DNA from: Rhizobium subbaraonis
GTDB lineage: Bacteria; Pseudomonadota; Alphaproteobacteria; Rhizobiales; Rhizobiaceae
Assembly: GCF_900220975.1 (NCBI RefSeq)
Contig: NZ_OBQD01000002.1
Coordinates: 368,461-432,460 of the forward strand
Length of the DNA: 64,000 nucleotides
Direction of reading: 5' to 3'
In this document: in pieces, positions 35,089-43,572 of the stretch
How positions within the stretch are numbered: the stretch's first letter is position 1
How the letters are laid out: every line of letters begins with the position of its first letter
Notes under the pieces: generated by a model
What the model was told of the DNA's origin: nothing
Seen by the model: only the letters and a program-made list of their open reading frames with translations
The model's database searches: none
Position numbers and translations under genes: made by a program

Positions 35089-37014
35089 ATGTTCTCGCAT
35101 TCGGAGCACATCCGTGAGATCGAGCGTGTCAGCCGCGGGCTGCCCACCGGGCGCGACGACGTCGTCGTCCAGTCATGGCGGCGCTGTCTCGACCAGCACC
35201 GCCTCGATCCGACCCATGCCTGCGAGGCTTTCATCCTGCCCGACGCGCGCCTGCGCGAACATCGGCAGCAATCCGAGGATCTCGTAAGGATCGCCCGGTC
35301 GGGCCTGGAGCACCTCTTCAGCCAGGTCGCCGGACAGAACTACGTGCTGCTGCTTTCCAACCGCCAGGGCGTGACGGTCGAGTTCCTTGGCGACCCGCTG
35401 TTCGACAACAACCTGCGCAAGGCCGGCCTCTATCTCGGCTCCGAGTGGTCGGAGAGCCGGGCGGGGACCTGCGCCGTTGGCGCCTGCATCGAAACCGGCG
35501 AGGCACTGACGATCCATCAGACCGATCATTTCGACAACACCCATACCCCGCTCTCGTGCACCGCCGCACCGATCTACGACACGACCGGCGAGCTGACAGC
35601 GGTGCTCGACATTTCCCTTCTCAGCTCGCCGATCCTCAAGGCCAGCCAGAACCTGGCCCGTCACCTCGTCGGCGCCACCGTGCGGCGGATCGAGCTTGCC
35701 AACCTGATGGCCCAAACCCGCCACGAATGGGTACTGCGCTTCTCCCGCTCGCCCGATTTCCTGGACGTCGATCCCGAGGCGGCCATCTCCATCGACGGAA
35801 GCGGGCGGATCATCGGCATGACGCATGGCGGCGCGCAGATCCTCGCCCGTTCCGTCGGCGCAGACTGGCGCGAACCGGCAAACCTGATCGGCCAGCCCGT
35901 ATCGAAATTCCTCAATCTCGAGGTCGACGGCCTCCCCGACCTGACCCGCAGGAGGCCGACGCAAGATCGTCTGGTCTTCGCCCGCGACGGCAATGCGCTG
36001 TTCGCGCACGCGATCGAGCCGCAACTGCAGCGCCGCGTCTCGGCATGGACGCGCAGCGAAATCCCCAAGCCGATCCGACGCCTCGGCGGCGATGCCCCGG
36101 AAATAGCGGCCCTGCAGGCCAAGGTGGCAAAGCTTGCCCGCACGGCGCTGCCCATTCTGATCCAGGGCGAGACCGGTTCGGGCAAGGAGCATCTCGCGCG
36201 CGCCATCCATGAAGGCAGCGGACTGACCGGCGGTTTCGTCGCGATCAACTGCGCCGCAATTCCCGAACAGCTGATCGAAAGCGAGCTGTTCGGCTACATG
36301 CCGGGCGCCTTCACCGGCGCATCGCCGAAGGGCCGCAAGGGGCTGGTCGAACAGGCGGCCGGCGGGACGCTTTTTCTCGACGAGATCGGCGACATGCCGC
36401 TCGGCCTGCAAAGCCGCCTGCTGCGCGTGCTGGCGGAAAAGGAAGTGCTTCCGGTCGGCGGGCATGAGCCACGCCCGGTCGCGATCCGCGTCGTATCCGC
36501 CTCGCACCGGCCGCTTCAGGAGCTCGTGGCGGAGGGGCGTTTCCGGCAGGACCTGTTCTATCGGCTGAATGCCGCCACGCTGGTTTTGCCGCCGCTGCGC
36601 GACCGCCCGGATTTCGACTGGCTGCTCGCCCGCATTCTCGAGCGGTATGCGCGGGATGGCAGGTCGCCGACACTGGCGCCGCTGTCGCTCGATCTGCTGA
36701 AACGCCACGACTGGCCCGGCAATATCCGCGAACTCGACAATGTGCTGGCAGTGGCCGTCGCCATCTGCGAGGGCGACGTCATCGAACCCTCCGATCTTCC
36801 CGACGGCTTTTGCTTTCCGGCGGGAAATCACACGGCCGACCGTTCGCCGGACAAGGAGGAGGCTCAGGTAACGGGGCAGTCAAAGGGCGAGGAACTCCGC
36901 CGTATGCTTTCGGCCTGCAACTGGAATGTCTCCGAAGCGGCCCGCCGCCTCGGCGTCGATCGCTCGACCGTGCATCGCCAGATCAAACGCTTCGGGATCA
37001 TGACGCAACACTGA
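35089..37014 (+). CDS. AcoR-type sigma-54-dependent activator
   Basis: 641 residues: GAF sensor about 55-190 (WSESRAGTCAVGACIETGEALTIHQTDHF), a PAS-like middle, then a complete AAA+ domain with Walker [16 protein letters not shown] loop and Walker [14 protein letters not shown], and a Fis-type helix-turn-helix (VSEAARRLGVDRSTVHRQIKRFG). It should activate the sigma-54 promoter at 37116 from the palindrome directly behind its own stop, and perhaps the aldehyde dehydrogenase gene. Its effector is likely an aldehyde, ketone or diol (family knowledge: acetoin for AcoR). Confidence 0.93.
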   Translation: MFSHSEHIREIERVSRGLPTGRDDVVVQSWRRCLDQHRLDPTHACEAFILPDARLREHRQQSEDLVRIARSGLEHLFSQVAGQNYVLLLSNRQGVTVEFLGDPLFDNNLRKAGLYLGSEWSESRAGTCAVGACIETGEALTIHQTDHFDNTHTPLSCTAAPIYDTTGELTAVLDISLLSSPILKASQNLARHLVGATVRRIELANLMAQTRHEWVLRFSRSPDFLDVDPEAAISIDGSGRIIGMTHGGAQILARSVGADWREPANLIGQPVSKFLNLEVDGLPDLTRRRPTQDRLVFARDGNALFAHAIEPQLQRRVSAWTRSEIPKPIRRLGGDAPEIAALQAKVAKLARTALPILIQGETGSGKEHLARAIHEGSGLTGGFVAINCAAIPEQLIESELFGYMPGAFTGASPKGRKGLVEQAAGGTLFLDEIGDMPLGLQSRLLRVLAEKEVLPVGGHEPRPVAIRVVSASHRPLQELVAEGRFRQDLFYRLNAATLVLPPLRDRPDFDWLLARILERYARDGRSPTLAPLSLDLLKRHDWPGNIRELDNVLAVAVAICEGDVIEPSDLPDGFCFPAGNHTADRSPDKEEAQVTGQSKGEELRRMLSACNWNVSEAARRLGVDRSTVHRQIKRFGIMTQH

Positions 37015-37044
37015 TGCCACACCCGTGGCGCCACGACTGTGGCA
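37015..37044. promoter_or_regulatory. Nested 30-bp palindrome, probable activator site for the monooxygenase promoter
   Basis: The outer arms TGCCACA (37015-37021) and TGTGGCA (37038-37044) enclose the perfect 12-bp palindrome CGTGGCGCCACG (37024-37035). It lies immediately after the activator stop and 72-101 bp upstream of the -24 element, the usual distance for an enhancer of a sigma-54 promoter. Confidence 0.8.
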
Positions 37045-37115
37045 CCAATCGCGGCAGCGCAACGTTCATTCAGTCAGTCTGCATTGAAAACATTGGTCTT
37101 TTCTCGCGGCCCGCG

Positions 37116-37132
37116 TTGGCATGCCGCTTGCG
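37116..37132 (+). promoter_or_regulatory. Sigma-54 promoter of the flavin monooxygenase gene
   Basis: TTGGCAT-GCCGC-TTGCG fits the -24/-12 consensus with GG (37118-37119) and GC (37130-37131) 10 bp apart. It lies 80 bp upstream of the monooxygenase start. Confidence 0.9.
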
Positions 37133-37211
37133 CCTGTCTGACCGGAGCCTGCGGCAGGAGGAGTTGCCGCCGGTTCTCGCAAGACGATGCAACCACGATG
37201 GAGGAGATCAC

Positions 37212-39014
37212 ATGCTTGACGACAGCCCCAGCACGAAGGTCGACAGCGCGCTCGCCAAACTGGGCCAGGCCTTGGAGAAGGGCGATATCGACGCTGCTGT
37301 CAACCTGTTCCAGGCGGACTGCTACTGGCGCGACCTCGTCACCTTTACCTGGAACCTCAAGACCTTGGAGGGACAGCAGCAGATCCGAGACATGCTCTCG
37401 AAGCAATTGTCCGAGATCAGGCCGCGCCACTTTCATCAGGATACGGCCGAACTTGCCAGCGATGGCGACGGCATCACGCAGGGATGGTTCAACTTCGAGA
37501 CCGATACCGGTCGCGGCTACGGCCATATCCGCCTGAAGAACGGGCTTGTCTGGACCCTGCTGACAACCCTGACCGAACTGAAAGGCCACGAGGAGCCGAA
37601 GGGTATCCGCCGACCGCTCGGCGCCGAGCACGGGCATGGAAAGGCGCGCAGAACATGGAAGGAAAAACGCGAGCAGGAGGCTTCCGAACTCGGCTACAGC
37701 ACCCAGCCCTATGTCGTAATCGTCGGCGGCGGGCAGGGCGGTATCGCGCTTGCAGCCCGGTTGCGCCAGCTCGGCGTGCCGACAATCATCATCGAGAAGA
37801 ACGAGCGGCCCGGGGACAGCTGGCGAAAGCGCTATAAGTCGCTCTGCCTGCACGACCCGGTCTGGTACGACCATCTCCCCTACATCCCGTTCCCGGAAAA
37901 CTGGCCGGTCTTCGCACCGAAGGACAAGATCGGCGACTGGCTGGAAATGTATACCAAGGTCATGGAGCTGAACTACTGGAGCTCGACCACCTGCAAATCC
38001 GCTTCCTACGACGAGACGAAGAACGAATGGACCGTAGTCGTCGAACGGGATGGCGAGGAAGTCGTGCTGCGGCCGAAGCAGCTCGTGCTGGCGACCGGCA
38101 TGTCCGGCAAGCCCAACGTGCCGAAGATCGCCGGCCAGGACATCTTCAAGGGCGAGCAGCAGCATTCCTCGCAGCATCCCGGGCCGGACGCCTACAAGGG
38201 AAAGAAGGTCGTGGTCATCGGCTCGAACAATTCGGCCCACGACATCTGCGCGGCTCTCTGGGAGGCGGGTGCCGACGTCACCATGGTCCAGCGCTCGTCG
38301 ACGCATATCGTGCGCTCCGATACGTTGATGGACATCGGCCTGGGCGATCTCTATTCCGAGAAGGCGGTTGCGGCGGGCATGACCACGCGCAAGGCGGACC
38401 TGATTTTCGCCTCTCTGCCCTACAAGATCATGCACGAGTTCCAGATCCCGCTCTATGAGAAGATGCGTGAGCGGGACGCGAAGTTCTATGAGGATCTCGA
38501 AAAGGCGGGCTTCATGCTCGACTGGGGCGCGGACGGCTCCGGGCTGTTCATGAAGTATCTGCGCCGTGGCTCGGGCTACTACATCGACGTCGGCGCCTGC
38601 GACCTGGTCATCGACGGATCGATCAAGCTGAAGTCAGGCTCCGACGTCGATCGCCTGACGGAGGATGCCGTCCTGTTGAAGGACGGCACGAAGCTGCCGG
38701 CCGATCTCGTCATCTACGCCACCGGCTACGGTTCGATGAACGGATGGGCCGCCGATCTCATCTCGCGCGAGGTCGCCGACAAGGTTGGCAAGTGCTGGGG
38801 GCTCGGCTCGGATACGCCCAAGGATCCCGGTCCCTGGGAAGGCGAGCAGCGCAACATGTGGAAGCCGACCCAGCAACAGGCGCTGTGGTTCCATGGCGGC
38901 AACCTGCACCAGTCCCGCCACTACTCGCAATATCTGGCCCTGCAGCTGAAGGCCCGTCAGGAAGGCATTCCGACCCCGGTCTACGGCCTGCAGGAACGCC
39001 ATCATCTCTCCTGA
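37212..39014 (+). CDS. Flavin-dependent monooxygenase with N-terminal NTF2-like domain
   Basis: 600 residues. Residues 1-130 form a SnoaL/NTF2-like domain (KLGQALEKGDIDAAVNLFQADCYWRDLVTFTWNLKTLEG), followed by a group-B flavoprotein monooxygenase: FAD site YVVIVGGGQGGIALAARL, second nucleotide site VVVIGSNNSAHDICAALWEAGADVTMVQRS (NADPH), and the ATG motif LVIYATGYGS. The fusion is found in YUCCA/FMO-like proteins of bacteria. It may oxygenate a ketone (Baeyer-Villiger-like), amine or sulfide. Its AcoR-type regulator and aldehyde dehydrogenase neighbour favour an alcohol/ketone pathway. The ATG at 37212 follows GGAGGAGA. Confidence 0.88.
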   Translation: MLDDSPSTKVDSALAKLGQALEKGDIDAAVNLFQADCYWRDLVTFTWNLKTLEGQQQIRDMLSKQLSEIRPRHFHQDTAELASDGDGITQGWFNFETDTGRGYGHIRLKNGLVWTLLTTLTELKGHEEPKGIRRPLGAEHGHGKARRTWKEKREQEASELGYSTQPYVVIVGGGQGGIALAARLRQLGVPTIIIEKNERPGDSWRKRYKSLCLHDPVWYDHLPYIPFPENWPVFAPKDKIGDWLEMYTKVMELNYWSSTTCKSASYDETKNEWTVVVERDGEEVVLRPKQLVLATGMSGKPNVPKIAGQDIFKGEQQHSSQHPGPDAYKGKKVVVIGSNNSAHDICAALWEAGADVTMVQRSSTHIVRSDTLMDIGLGDLYSEKAVAAGMTTRKADLIFASLPYKIMHEFQIPLYEKMRERDAKFYEDLEKAGFMLDWGADGSGLFMKYLRRGSGYYIDVGACDLVIDGSIKLKSGSDVDRLTEDAVLLKDGTKLPADLVIYATGYGSMNGWAADLISREVADKVGKCWGLGSDTPKDPGPWEGEQRNMWKPTQQQALWFHGGNLHQSRHYSQYLALQLKARQEGIPTPVYGLQERHHLS

Positions 39015-39031
39015 CTGACCGCAACAACTGC

Positions 39032-39060
39032 GGCCGGGGCAGACGCCCCGGCCGGATTTC
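39032..39060 (+). terminator. Probable terminator after the monooxygenase gene
   Basis: GGCCGGGGC, loop AGAC, GCCCCGGCC, followed by GGATTTC. The stem is strong but the T-run is poor. Confidence 0.6.
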
Positions 39061-39176
39061 CCTATTACTTCACCTCGTCTTCAGCTGGCTGTCAGCTTCG
39101 CATGCTCCATTCGGTGATCCGGAAAAAGCGACAACGATCGCACGCCCCGCCGGTTTCACCTCTCGGAGGCAGGCTC

Positions 39177-39938
39177 ATGGCCGACACAGCAACGCCGCTG
39201 CCGTTGCGCAATGATCGGCGCGACGACGTCTTTGCCCGCGACGACCGACCCATTGGCGATTTCACGTTTGACGCCACCGTGGCAAACGTCTTCGACGACA
39301 TGGTCAGCCGGTCCGTCCCCTACTACGAGGAGATTCAGCGGATGGTCTGCGAACTGGCCGCAGATTTTGCGCAACCGGGAACCACCCTCTGCGACATCGG
39401 CTGCTCGACAGGCACAACGCTGCTTGCGCTCGACAATCTGGTCGATCCGAACGTTCGTTTCGTCGGAATCGACAGCGCGCCCGACATGCTGGAAAGGGCC
39501 TCCCAGAAGATCAGGGCGGCACGGACGAACCGACCGATCGAGCTAAAGGCACTCGACATTCACCAGGGCCTTGCGATCGCCAATGCCAGCGTCGTGACAA
39601 TGCTTCTGACGCTGCAGTTCATACGTCCACTCCATCGCGAACGAACGATGAAGGCCATCCATGCCGGCCTCAACGAACGCGGCTGCCTGCTGCTCGTCGA
39701 GAAGCTGACCAGCGAGGACTCCACCTTCAACCGTCTGTTCATCCAACACTATTACGACTTCAAACGTCGCAACGGCTATTCCGAGATCGAGATTGCGCAA
39801 AAGCGGGAGGCACTTGAAAATGTGCTCATTCCCTATCGTCTCGAGGAAAACCTGCAGCTTCTCAAGGAGGTCGGCTTCCGCAGGGTCGAGATCTTCTTCC
39901 GCTGGTACAACTTCTGCGGTCTGATCGCGGTGAAATAG
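39177..39938 (+). CDS. CmoA-like carboxy-S-adenosylmethionine synthase homologue
   Basis: 253 residues. The order of motifs matches CmoA: FDATVANVFDDMVSRSVPYYEEI, the SAM loop DIGCSTGTT, VGIDSAPDML, MLLTLQFIRP, and YDFKRRNGYSEIEIAQKREALENVL, ending RWYNFCGLIAVK. CmoA makes carboxy-SAM from SAM and prephenate for tRNA wobble modification with CmoB; CmoB is not in the window. The in-frame start at 39102 is rejected because CmoA homology begins after 39177 and AGGCAGG lies ahead of that ATG. The next gene, 8 bp away, is a membrane methyltransferase-like protein. Confidence 0.82.
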   Translation: MADTATPLPLRNDRRDDVFARDDRPIGDFTFDATVANVFDDMVSRSVPYYEEIQRMVCELAADFAQPGTTLCDIGCSTGTTLLALDNLVDPNVRFVGIDSAPDMLERASQKIRAARTNRPIELKALDIHQGLAIANASVVTMLLTLQFIRPLHRERTMKAIHAGLNERGCLLLVEKLTSEDSTFNRLFIQHYYDFKRRNGYSEIEIAQKREALENVLIPYRLEENLQLLKEVGFRRVEIFFRWYNFCGLIAVK

Positions 39939-39946
39939 GTGCTGCG

Positions 39947-40696
39947 ATGACACCCGCCATGATCGCTGTCGGCAACTTTTTCTTCAGATACCGCAACCAG
40001 GCCTTTCCGCTTATCATCCTGGTGCTGGCCGTCCTCGCGCCGCCTCCGACAACATGGTTCGGCAGCACGGCTGGCGGGCATTTTCGGGAAACCCTTGCCA
40101 TGGCGATCGTCGCTTTCGGCCTGACGTTGAGGGCAACGGTCATAGGATTTGCTTACATCCAGCGCGGCGGACTGAGGAAGCGGGTGTATGCGAAGGAACT
40201 CGTCACCGAAGGCATGTTCGGCGTCTGCCGAAACCCGCTCTATGCCGGCAACATGCTGATCTATTCCGGCATCTTCCTGTTCCACGGCGACGCGTTCGTC
40301 GTGGTCGCAGGCATCGTTTTGTTCGCCCTCATCTATCAGTGTATCGTGCTGGCAGAGGAACATTTCCTGCTGGATAAATTCCCCGACGGCTATCGCGCCT
40401 ATTGCCGCGACGTTCCACGCTGGGGCTTCAGACTGCAGCGGTTTCGCCGCTCGACCGAGGGCATGCGCTTCAACGTTCGCCGGGTTATCGCCAAGGACTA
40501 TTCGACGATCTCGGCCGCCCTGCTCGCCCTGCTGGCAGTCGATGTCTATCGCGTGCTCACCACGGCTGAAACGCCTCAGAGCAGCCAGCGCCTCCTCGTG
40601 CTCGCTCTACTGGTCATGCTGGTTGTGGCTTCAACCGGCATAGTGAGCCGCATGAAAAAGAGCGGTCGGCTCGACGAACCGGCAGCCTTCCTCTGA
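39947..40696 (+). CDS. Isoprenylcysteine carboxyl methyltransferase-like membrane protein
   Basis: 249 residues with about five to six helices. The SAM-binding signature of the ICMT/PEMT group is seen as GVCRNPLYAGNMLIYSGIFL and EEHFLLDKFPDGYRAYCRDVPRW. The N- and C-terminal helices are extra. It begins 8 bp after the CmoA-like gene, so the two are an operon and might share a lipid or small-molecule methylation or carboxymethylation job. Real substrate unknown. Confidence 0.75.
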   Translation: MTPAMIAVGNFFFRYRNQAFPLIILVLAVLAPPPTTWFGSTAGGHFRETLAMAIVAFGLTLRATVIGFAYIQRGGLRKRVYAKELVTEGMFGVCRNPLYAGNMLIYSGIFLFHGDAFVVVAGIVLFALIYQCIVLAEEHFLLDKFPDGYRAYCRDVPRWGFRLQRFRRSTEGMRFNVRRVIAKDYSTISAALLALLAVDVYRVLTTAETPQSSQRLLVLALLVMLVVASTGIVSRMKKSGRLDEPAAFL

Positions 40697-40731
40697 ACGC
40701 GGCAGATACTTCTTTCCATCTTGCCGAGCAG

Positions 40732-40953
40732 TCACGCAGCGTCGAGGGCGATGGGCGTGTAGCCCTCGGCCGCGATCGCCTCTGCGATGGCGCTGCGATC
40801 GGCAGCACCGGAAACGGTCACGCGATGGATGGCTAGATCAACGCTGACGATCGCCCCGGGGGCGGCCGCTTCGACTGCGGATGTGATGGCGCGCGCGCAA
40901 TGGCCGCAGGTCATGTCTTCGACGGCGAAGGAAACGGTCTGGTGGTTCGTCAT
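40732..40953 (-). CDS. CopZ-like heavy-metal-binding protein
   Basis: 73 residues with the HMA fold: FAVEDMTCGHCARAITSAVEAAAPGAIVSVDL, the metal-binding MTCGHC, and ends IAAEGYTPIAL. It binds Cu(I) or another soft metal and hands it to a P-type ATPase. No CopA ATPase or CueR regulator lies next to it. It is convergent with the ICMT-like gene and may be an orphan from a copper locus. Confidence 0.9.
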   Translation of the reverse strand: MTNHQTVSFAVEDMTCGHCARAITSAVEAAAPGAIVSVDLAIHRVTVSGAADRSAIAEAIAAEGYTPIALDAA

Positions 40954-41025
40954 ATCTTTTTCTTCCGGTTCAACGCCTGCACGCTAAAGCTTTACCACGT
41001 GGGAAGGTCAAGCGCCTTGCGGAGT

Positions 41026-41676
41026 TCAAGCTGCATCGGCACACACAAAGCTTTCCAGCTGACCGTGAATGATCTGCTTGAAGTCGACCAGCATGTTCTC
41101 CGCCTCGTCGGCGGGCAGCGTGATAGCAAGCCGCACCATGCTGCTGGCCAGATGGAAGAAGAGAAAAACCAGTCGGCTGAAGCGCTCGTGCTCGCCTTCG
41201 GCGATGAGGTGTGCCGCGCTTTGACAGAAGAGTTCGCCCTGCTGCCTCGTCTCGGCAATATCCATGTTCTGCAGTTCCTTGTCGGCCTGGATCGCGTTCA
41301 ACAGGTCCTGAATGGCCGGATCGCCGGCCACGCGCAGGTAATATCCGTCAAGGATGGTATCCGCCGCATCCTTTACCCCGGCAAGGTCGGAAACGCCGGC
41401 GAGGCTGGCGGTAATCCCCATGCGAGTCTCGATGCTGTATTGCTCGTAGAGCATGGCGATGATCGCCGACTTGTTGGGAAAATACTGATAGACGGACGCG
41501 ATCGGGCCGCCGGTCAGAAGCGCGATCTCGCGCATCGTCATGCCGTCTATGCCCCGCTCGCCGATCAACTGCTTGGCCACGCGCAGGATTTCTTCGACAC
41601 GTTCGCGGCTGCGCTCCTGCTTCGGCTTGCGACGCAGGCGCTGTTCGAGATCACCGGCATCTGCCGACATACCCAT
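41026..41676 (-). CDS. TetR-family regulator
   Basis: 216 residues from the ATG at 41676, which has AAAGGAG 7 bases upstream; an in-frame ATG at 41751 lacks such a site. The helix-turn-helix reads ILRVAKQLIGERGIDGMTMREIALLTGGPIASVYQYFPNKSAI, with the ligand domain after it. It is divergent from the MFS remnant/oxidase operon, with a small TGATA dyad between, so it may control that operon. Confidence 0.85.
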   Translation of the reverse strand: MGMSADAGDLEQRLRRKPKQERSRERVEEILRVAKQLIGERGIDGMTMREIALLTGGPIASVYQYFPNKSAIIAMLYEQYSIETRMGITASLAGVSDLAGVKDAADTILDGYYLRVAGDPAIQDLLNAIQADKELQNMDIAETRQQGELFCQSAAHLIAEGEHERFSRLVFLFFHLASSMVRLAITLPADEAENMLVDFKQIIHGQLESFVCADAA

Positions 41677-41903
41677 CCCTACTCCTTTGCCCAGTGGTAA
41701 ACGCCGCCCTTGCTCATCCGTTCGCCTAGAATGCGACGCCTGAGCAACCATATTGTCTCACTAAATCAGCACCAACTTAAGGAAGTCTTCACCGTGCCTT
41801 CCAATCCTTGATAACCGGCAAGAACAGCTGCGTTCGGCTTGAGCAACCATCCCATTTTCCCATTGACATCTACTGGTGCAGGCCTCACGCTCGCGTATTA
41901 TCT

Positions 41904-41916
41904 GATACATTATCAT
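41904..41916. promoter_or_regulatory. TGATA-CAT-TATCA dyad in the AT-rich interval before the oxidase operon
   Basis: A perfect 5-bp-armed dyad overlaps the most AT-rich stretch (41897-41925) between the TetR gene and the MFS remnant. TTGACA occurs at 41864 but no good -10 sits 17 bp after it. It is a candidate TetR operator over a promoter. Confidence 0.45.
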
Positions 41917-41953
41917 ATTAAACGGCAAGCGGTAAGGCAGGGAGGCCATCCGC

Positions 41954-42286
41954 ATGGCGGCAGGCCAGGGAAAGGTCCATCAAGGCGCAGCCTGGATCGT
42001 CGGAAATCCCGTCGCAACCCAGGTCGCAGCCGCCCTGCCCATCGGCTCGGCCGATCCAAGCCCGCGAACGGCGTTGCTGGTACCGGCCGCCCAGCTTCTC
42101 GGCGCCGCGCTCGGGCCTGCGGGTGCATCGCTTCTGATATCGGACGAAGATGTGCGCGCCGTGCCCTTTTTCGGCATGGCCTGCCTTGCCGCAACACTGC
42201 TCCTGCTCGCCGTCTTCTGTCTGAAGGCCGGAGGCAACGGCATTTCCCGATCCGCAATCGACACCGGCAAGGACAATGCTGCATGA
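41954..42286 (+). pseudogene. Remnant of an MFS transporter (last two helices only)
   Basis: The open frame of 110 codons reads like the end of an MFS drug or sugar transporter: GNPVATQVAAALPIGSADPSPRTALLVPAAQLLGAALGPAGASLLISDEDVRAVPFFGMACLAATLLLLAVF, corresponding to helices 11-12. The frame is closed by a stop at 41933-41935, and no earlier helices exist upstream, where AT-rich DNA takes over. The end overlaps the oxidase start by 4 bp (ATGA), as if the intact transporter once headed this operon. A 110-residue protein might still be made to keep the coupling. Confidence 0.7.
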
Positions 42287-43572
42287 ACCAGACTGCCACC
42301 GTTGCCTGGACGAACTGGTCGGGAAGTGTCGTCGCTCGCAAAGCCATGGTATCGCGACCGCGCGGACTTGCGGAACTCGCAGACGTCATCCGAACGGCGC
42401 CGGGGCCGATCCGCATCGCCGGCGCCGGTCATTCCTTCACGCCCCTGGTCGAAACAGACGGCACGATCCTCGAGCTCGAGCGTTTCCAGGGTCTCGTGTC
42501 GCATGATGCGATCGCGCTTCAGGCGACCGTGGGCGCTGCGACCCGCCTCGGCGATCTGACCAAACACCTGCACGCAGCAGGGCAGGGCCTCGCCAATATG
42601 GGTGACATCGACAAGCAGTCGATCGGCGGAGCGCTCGGGACGGCTACGCACGGCTCGGGCGTTTCGCTTGGCGCCTATCACAGCCAACTCCGCGCGATGG
42701 AGATCGTCGACGGCCGCGGCGATGTTCGGCAGCTGACGATCGACAACGACCGCGAGACGATCGAGGCGACCGGCGTCACGCTCGGTGCCTTCGGAGCGCT
42801 GACCGAAGTCACGCTGCAGAACATCGCCAGCTATCGTCTGCGCCGCCGCCGCTGGGTCGTGCCGATCGGCGACATCCTTGCAAGCTGCGACACCTTCATG
42901 TCCGCCCATCGTTCCGCCGAATTCTATTTCATTCCGTTCTCCGGCCATGCGCTGCTGATCACCAGCGACATCTCGACTGCGGACGTGTCGCCACGCCCGG
43001 CCGAGGAAGACGAGGAGGGTCTTGCGACGCTCAAACAGCTTCGCACCTGGCTTGGCTGGCTGCCGCCGCTGCGGCGCGCCTTGATCGGCGCGGCCCTCGC
43101 GCGCCTCCCCGAGGAGGATTACGTGCAGGACTGGCTGAACGTCTACACCAGCGACCGACGCCGCAAGTTCAACGAGATGGAATACCACCTGCCGTATGAG
43201 GAAGGGCCGAGGGCGCTCGCCGAGATCATCACGCTCACGGAAAAACACTTTCCCGAAGTCTACTTCCCGATGGAGGTGCGCTCCGTTGCACCCGACGAGT
43301 TCTGGCTCAGCCCCTTCTATCGGCGCAAGACCTGCTCCATCGCCATCCATCACGATGCGGCCGAAGATCCAAAGGCCTTCATGGCGGCGGCGGAAGCTAT
43401 CTTTCGGCGCTATGGCGGCCGCCCTCACTGGGGCAAGATGCACAACCTCGTCGCCGCGGATTTCGCATCGATCTATCCCCGTTGGAAGGATGCGATGGCC
43501 GTGCGCCGAAGCTTCGATCCGGACAACCGCTTCGTTTCCCCCTATCTCGCCCGGCTCCTCGGTGTCGCATGA
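42283..43572 (+). CDS. FAD-linked sugar-lactone oxidase (D-arabinono-1,4-lactone/L-gulonolactone oxidase family)
   Basis: 429 residues of the VAO flavoprotein family. The FAD-binding part has IRIAGAGHSFTPLVETDGTIL and LANMGDIDKQSIGGALGTATHGSG; the C-terminal half fits the aldonolactone-oxidase (ALO) domain, ending HWGKMHN (a His-Trp-Gly-Lys motif typical of the family) and FDPDNRFVSPYL. It should oxidise a sugar lactone or related polyol with oxygen as acceptor. Start overlaps the MFS remnant and stop overlaps the PLP enzyme (both 4 bp). Confidence 0.88.
   Translation: MNQTATVAWTNWSGSVVARKAMVSRPRGLAELADVIRTAPGPIRIAGAGHSFTPLVETDGTILELERFQGLVSHDAIALQATVGAATRLGDLTKHLHAAGQGLANMGDIDKQSIGGALGTATHGSGVSLGAYHSQLRAMEIVDGRGDVRQLTIDNDRETIEATGVTLGAFGALTEVTLQNIASYRLRRRRWVVPIGDILASCDTFMSAHRSAEFYFIPFSGHALLITSDISTADVSPRPAEEDEEGLATLKQLRTWLGWLPPLRRALIGAALARLPEEDYVQDWLNVYTSDRRRKFNEMEYHLPYEEGPRALAEIITLTEKHFPEVYFPMEVRSVAPDEFWLSPFYRRKTCSIAIHHDAAEDPKAFMAAAEAIFRRYGGRPHWGKMHNLVAADFASIYPRWKDAMAVRRSFDPDNRFVSPYLARLLGVA

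Noticed and set aside
41750..41953. Insertion-sequence remnant at the AT-rich junction
   Set aside because: No terminal inverted repeats, target-site duplication or transposase fragment can be seen.
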